Part shown: piece by piece, positions 62,823 through 64,000 of the stretch | Layout: every line of letters begins with the position of its first letter | How positions within the stretch are numbered: position 1 is the first letter of the stretch | DNA from: JANQNX01 sp965601665 | GTDB taxonomy: Bacteria; Pseudomonadota; Gammaproteobacteria; Eutrophobiales; Eutrophobiaceae | Length of the DNA stretch: 64,000 nucleotides | Assembly: GCA_965601665.1 (NCBI GenBank) | Contig: OZ271833.1 | Span: forward strand, 2,108,001-2,172,000 | Direction of reading: 5' to 3' | The notes under the pieces: model-generated | The model's database searches: none | Told to the model about the DNA's origin: nothing | What the model saw: the letters and a program-made list of their open reading frames with translations, nothing else | Made by a program: the position numbers and the translations under genes

Positions 62823-63674
62823 GTGGTGGCCCCGGGAACGACAGATTATTTAATTGAAGCCGATCAGTTATTAACACTGCCCGAGGTCTATCTCAGGGTC
62901 AAGGATGCACTGGAGGATCCGGATACAGGGCTTGATCAGGTTGCAGAGTTGCTCAGCCATGATGCCGCGATGACTGCTCGCATCCTGAAAGTAGCCAACA
63001 GCTCGATCTATGGTCATGTCGCCAGTATCAATAATCTGACGCGCGCTATCACAGTGCTTGGTACACGTACAACCCACGATATCGTGTTGGCAACGTCGCT
63101 CGCCCACACGTTCAAGGGCATGCAAAAAGTCAATTACGATATTACCTGCTTCTGGCAGGAATCATTAATGCGTGCGGCAGTGGCACGCACCACTGCAGAA
63201 GTATTAACCATCAGGGACAGTGCCCGGCATTTTATCTGCGGGTTACTATCTGATATCGGACACATGATCATGTCTATTCGTGAACCGCAGTTGATGCAGA
63301 GGGTAATGCAACAACAAGCGAAAACCGGCCACCCGCTACACTTGTATGAGCGTTCAACCTTTGGCTTTGACTTTGGTGAACTAGGCGCCGATCTACTGGA
63401 AAGCTGGTCTCTGCCGGAAACCATTTTCATGCCGATACGCTACCAGAATTGTCCTGAAATGAGTCCTGAACTGTGTACAGAGGCGGCAATTTTGTATTGC
63501 GCATCGCGACTACATCCTGACGAGGACCTGTTTCCATCGATTATCGACCTCAGGACACTGGAGCTGTGCGGCATCACACGGCTGGACTATGACGCCATCC
63601 GGACAGGCGCCAGTCATTTATACAACGAGGCCGTGGCACTGTTTCCATTACAGCAATATAAACAGGCCGTCTAA
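62823..63674 (+). CDS. HDOD-domain signalling protein
   Basis: A 283-residue protein that is almost entirely an HDOD domain (about 10-210): LPEVYLRVKDALEDPD, VAELLSHDAAMTARILKVANSSIYG, INNLTRAITVLGTRTT. HDOD proteins act in signalling and lack the HD catalytic residues. GGGAGG at 62813-62818 precedes GTG 62823 and GTG 62826, either of which may start it. It could be linked to c-di-GMP control, of which two other proteins are in this window, but that is inference. Confidence 0.88.
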   Translation: MVAPGTTDYLIEADQLLTLPEVYLRVKDALEDPDTGLDQVAELLSHDAAMTARILKVANSSIYGHVASINNLTRAITVLGTRTTHDIVLATSLAHTFKGMQKVNYDITCFWQESLMRAAVARTTAEVLTIRDSARHFICGLLSDIGHMIMSIREPQLMQRVMQQQAKTGHPLHLYERSTFGFDFGELGADLLESWSLPETIFMPIRYQNCPEMSPELCTEAAILYCASRLHPDEDLFPSIIDLRTLELCGITRLDYDAIRTGASHLYNEAVALFPLQQYKQAV

Positions 63675-63780
63675 CTACTGACCAGATCTCCAGCCACAGA
63701 CACTATTTCCTGCATTCGGCACAATTGAGTATAATTTGCCAATAAGATACGTATAAAACTACCAACAGAGAGTAGAACAA

Positions 63781-64000
63781 TGAGTCAGGAACAGGATCGA
63801 ATATTTTTTCGCAATTTTTCACTGGTCGTCGGCGGCATTGCCGTCATGATGGTCATATTCTTTCTCGCGGCCAAGGTAGTCAGCCCCGATGCCTACGCTG
63901 ATGCTGATGCGGCTGACGAAAAAGTCGCCGAGATTACCAGGCCAGTTGGAAAGGTCGTTGTTGCCGGTGAAGAGGCGGCTGTCGAGGAAACGGCGATTGC
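63781..64000 (+). CDS. membrane-anchored cytochrome c5-type protein (cut by window edge)
   Basis: The first 73 codons: an N-terminal SQEQDRIFFRNFSLVVGG with a membrane helix (about 14-33), a short acidic linker and ITRPVGKVVVAGEEAA, which aligns with the region just before the heme in c5-type cytochromes. The CxxCH lies beyond the window. The family call rests on this N terminus alone. Confidence 0.65.

Noticed and set aside
1..64000. CRISPR arrays, insertion sequences, prophage or integrase genes
   Set aside because: No regularly spaced direct repeats, no transposase or integrase motifs, and no att-like duplication at the tRNA-Gln gene were seen by eye.

Overview
The window reads as chromosomal DNA of an aerobic gammaproteobacterium of moderate G+C. 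The evidence is conserved gene order (lolB-ispE-tRNA-Gln-prs-rplY-pth; hemA-prfA-prmC-moeB; engB / cytochrome c4 / dsbA; purK-purE) and Gram-negative envelope genes (lolB, an LpxR-like lipid A deacylase, dgkA). It carries cytochrome c4 and the start of a c5-type cytochrome, a PQQ precursor peptide gene, and an SbtA/SbtB-type bicarbonate system with a LysR regulator. PQQ, the rpe-gph-trp linkage and SbtA would fit an autotroph or methylotroph, but neither RuBisCO nor methanol dehydrogenase is present, so that is inference. I cannot name the genus. I saw no transposase, integrase, CRISPR array or rRNA.

Layout. 1-6.9 kb (minus): response regulator and sensor kinase, then a membrane-lipid operon (desaturase, FAD protein, DUF1365, cyclopropane-synthase-like methyltransferase, DUF2878, start of a lipoprotein). 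7.1-12.4 kb (plus): rpe-gph-trpE-trpG-trpD-trpC. 12.4-15.3 kb: SMP-30-like protein, MscS channel, single-domain globin. 15.3-17.5 kb (minus): aldolase-VOC fusion and ychF. 17.7-23.1 kb (plus): an orphan substrate-binding lipoprotein, a LOV-containing GGDEF-EAL protein and a Rieske oxygenase, lying between ychF and pth. 23.2-29.1 kb (minus): pth, rplY, prs, tRNA-Gln, ispE, lolB, TPR lipoprotein. 29.4-33.7 kb (plus): hemA, prfA, prmC, a 119-aa unknown, moeB. 33.8-36.0 kb (minus): sbtB, sbtA, lysR. 36.3-39.5 kb: a small exported protein, then minus-strand envelope genes, tpx and gcvH.

39.6-44.8 kb (minus) is an iron module: fbpABC, bfd and two bacterioferritins, with Fur-box-like sites and a possible Fur-controlled small RNA. 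45.0-53.1 kb (plus): lemA, a GIDE/EF-hand protein, oligopeptidase A, an SH3 protein, xthA, DUF3135, rpmE, a thermonuclease and an M48 protease. 53.1-53.5 kb is the largest gene-free gap; it holds three consensus DnaA boxes and a chain of C-rich-loop hairpins. 53.5-64 kb: engB, cytochrome c4, dsbA, a diguanylate cyclase, an orphan 24-codon pqqA, a photolyase, purKE, a glutamine amidotransferase, a YeeZ-like protein, an HDOD protein and a truncated cytochrome c5-type gene.

The strongest less obvious items are the orphan pqqA (57538-57612, minus), the LOV domain in the c-di-GMP protein, the Fur box plus terminator unit upstream of fbpA, and the DnaA-box cluster at 53150-53360.
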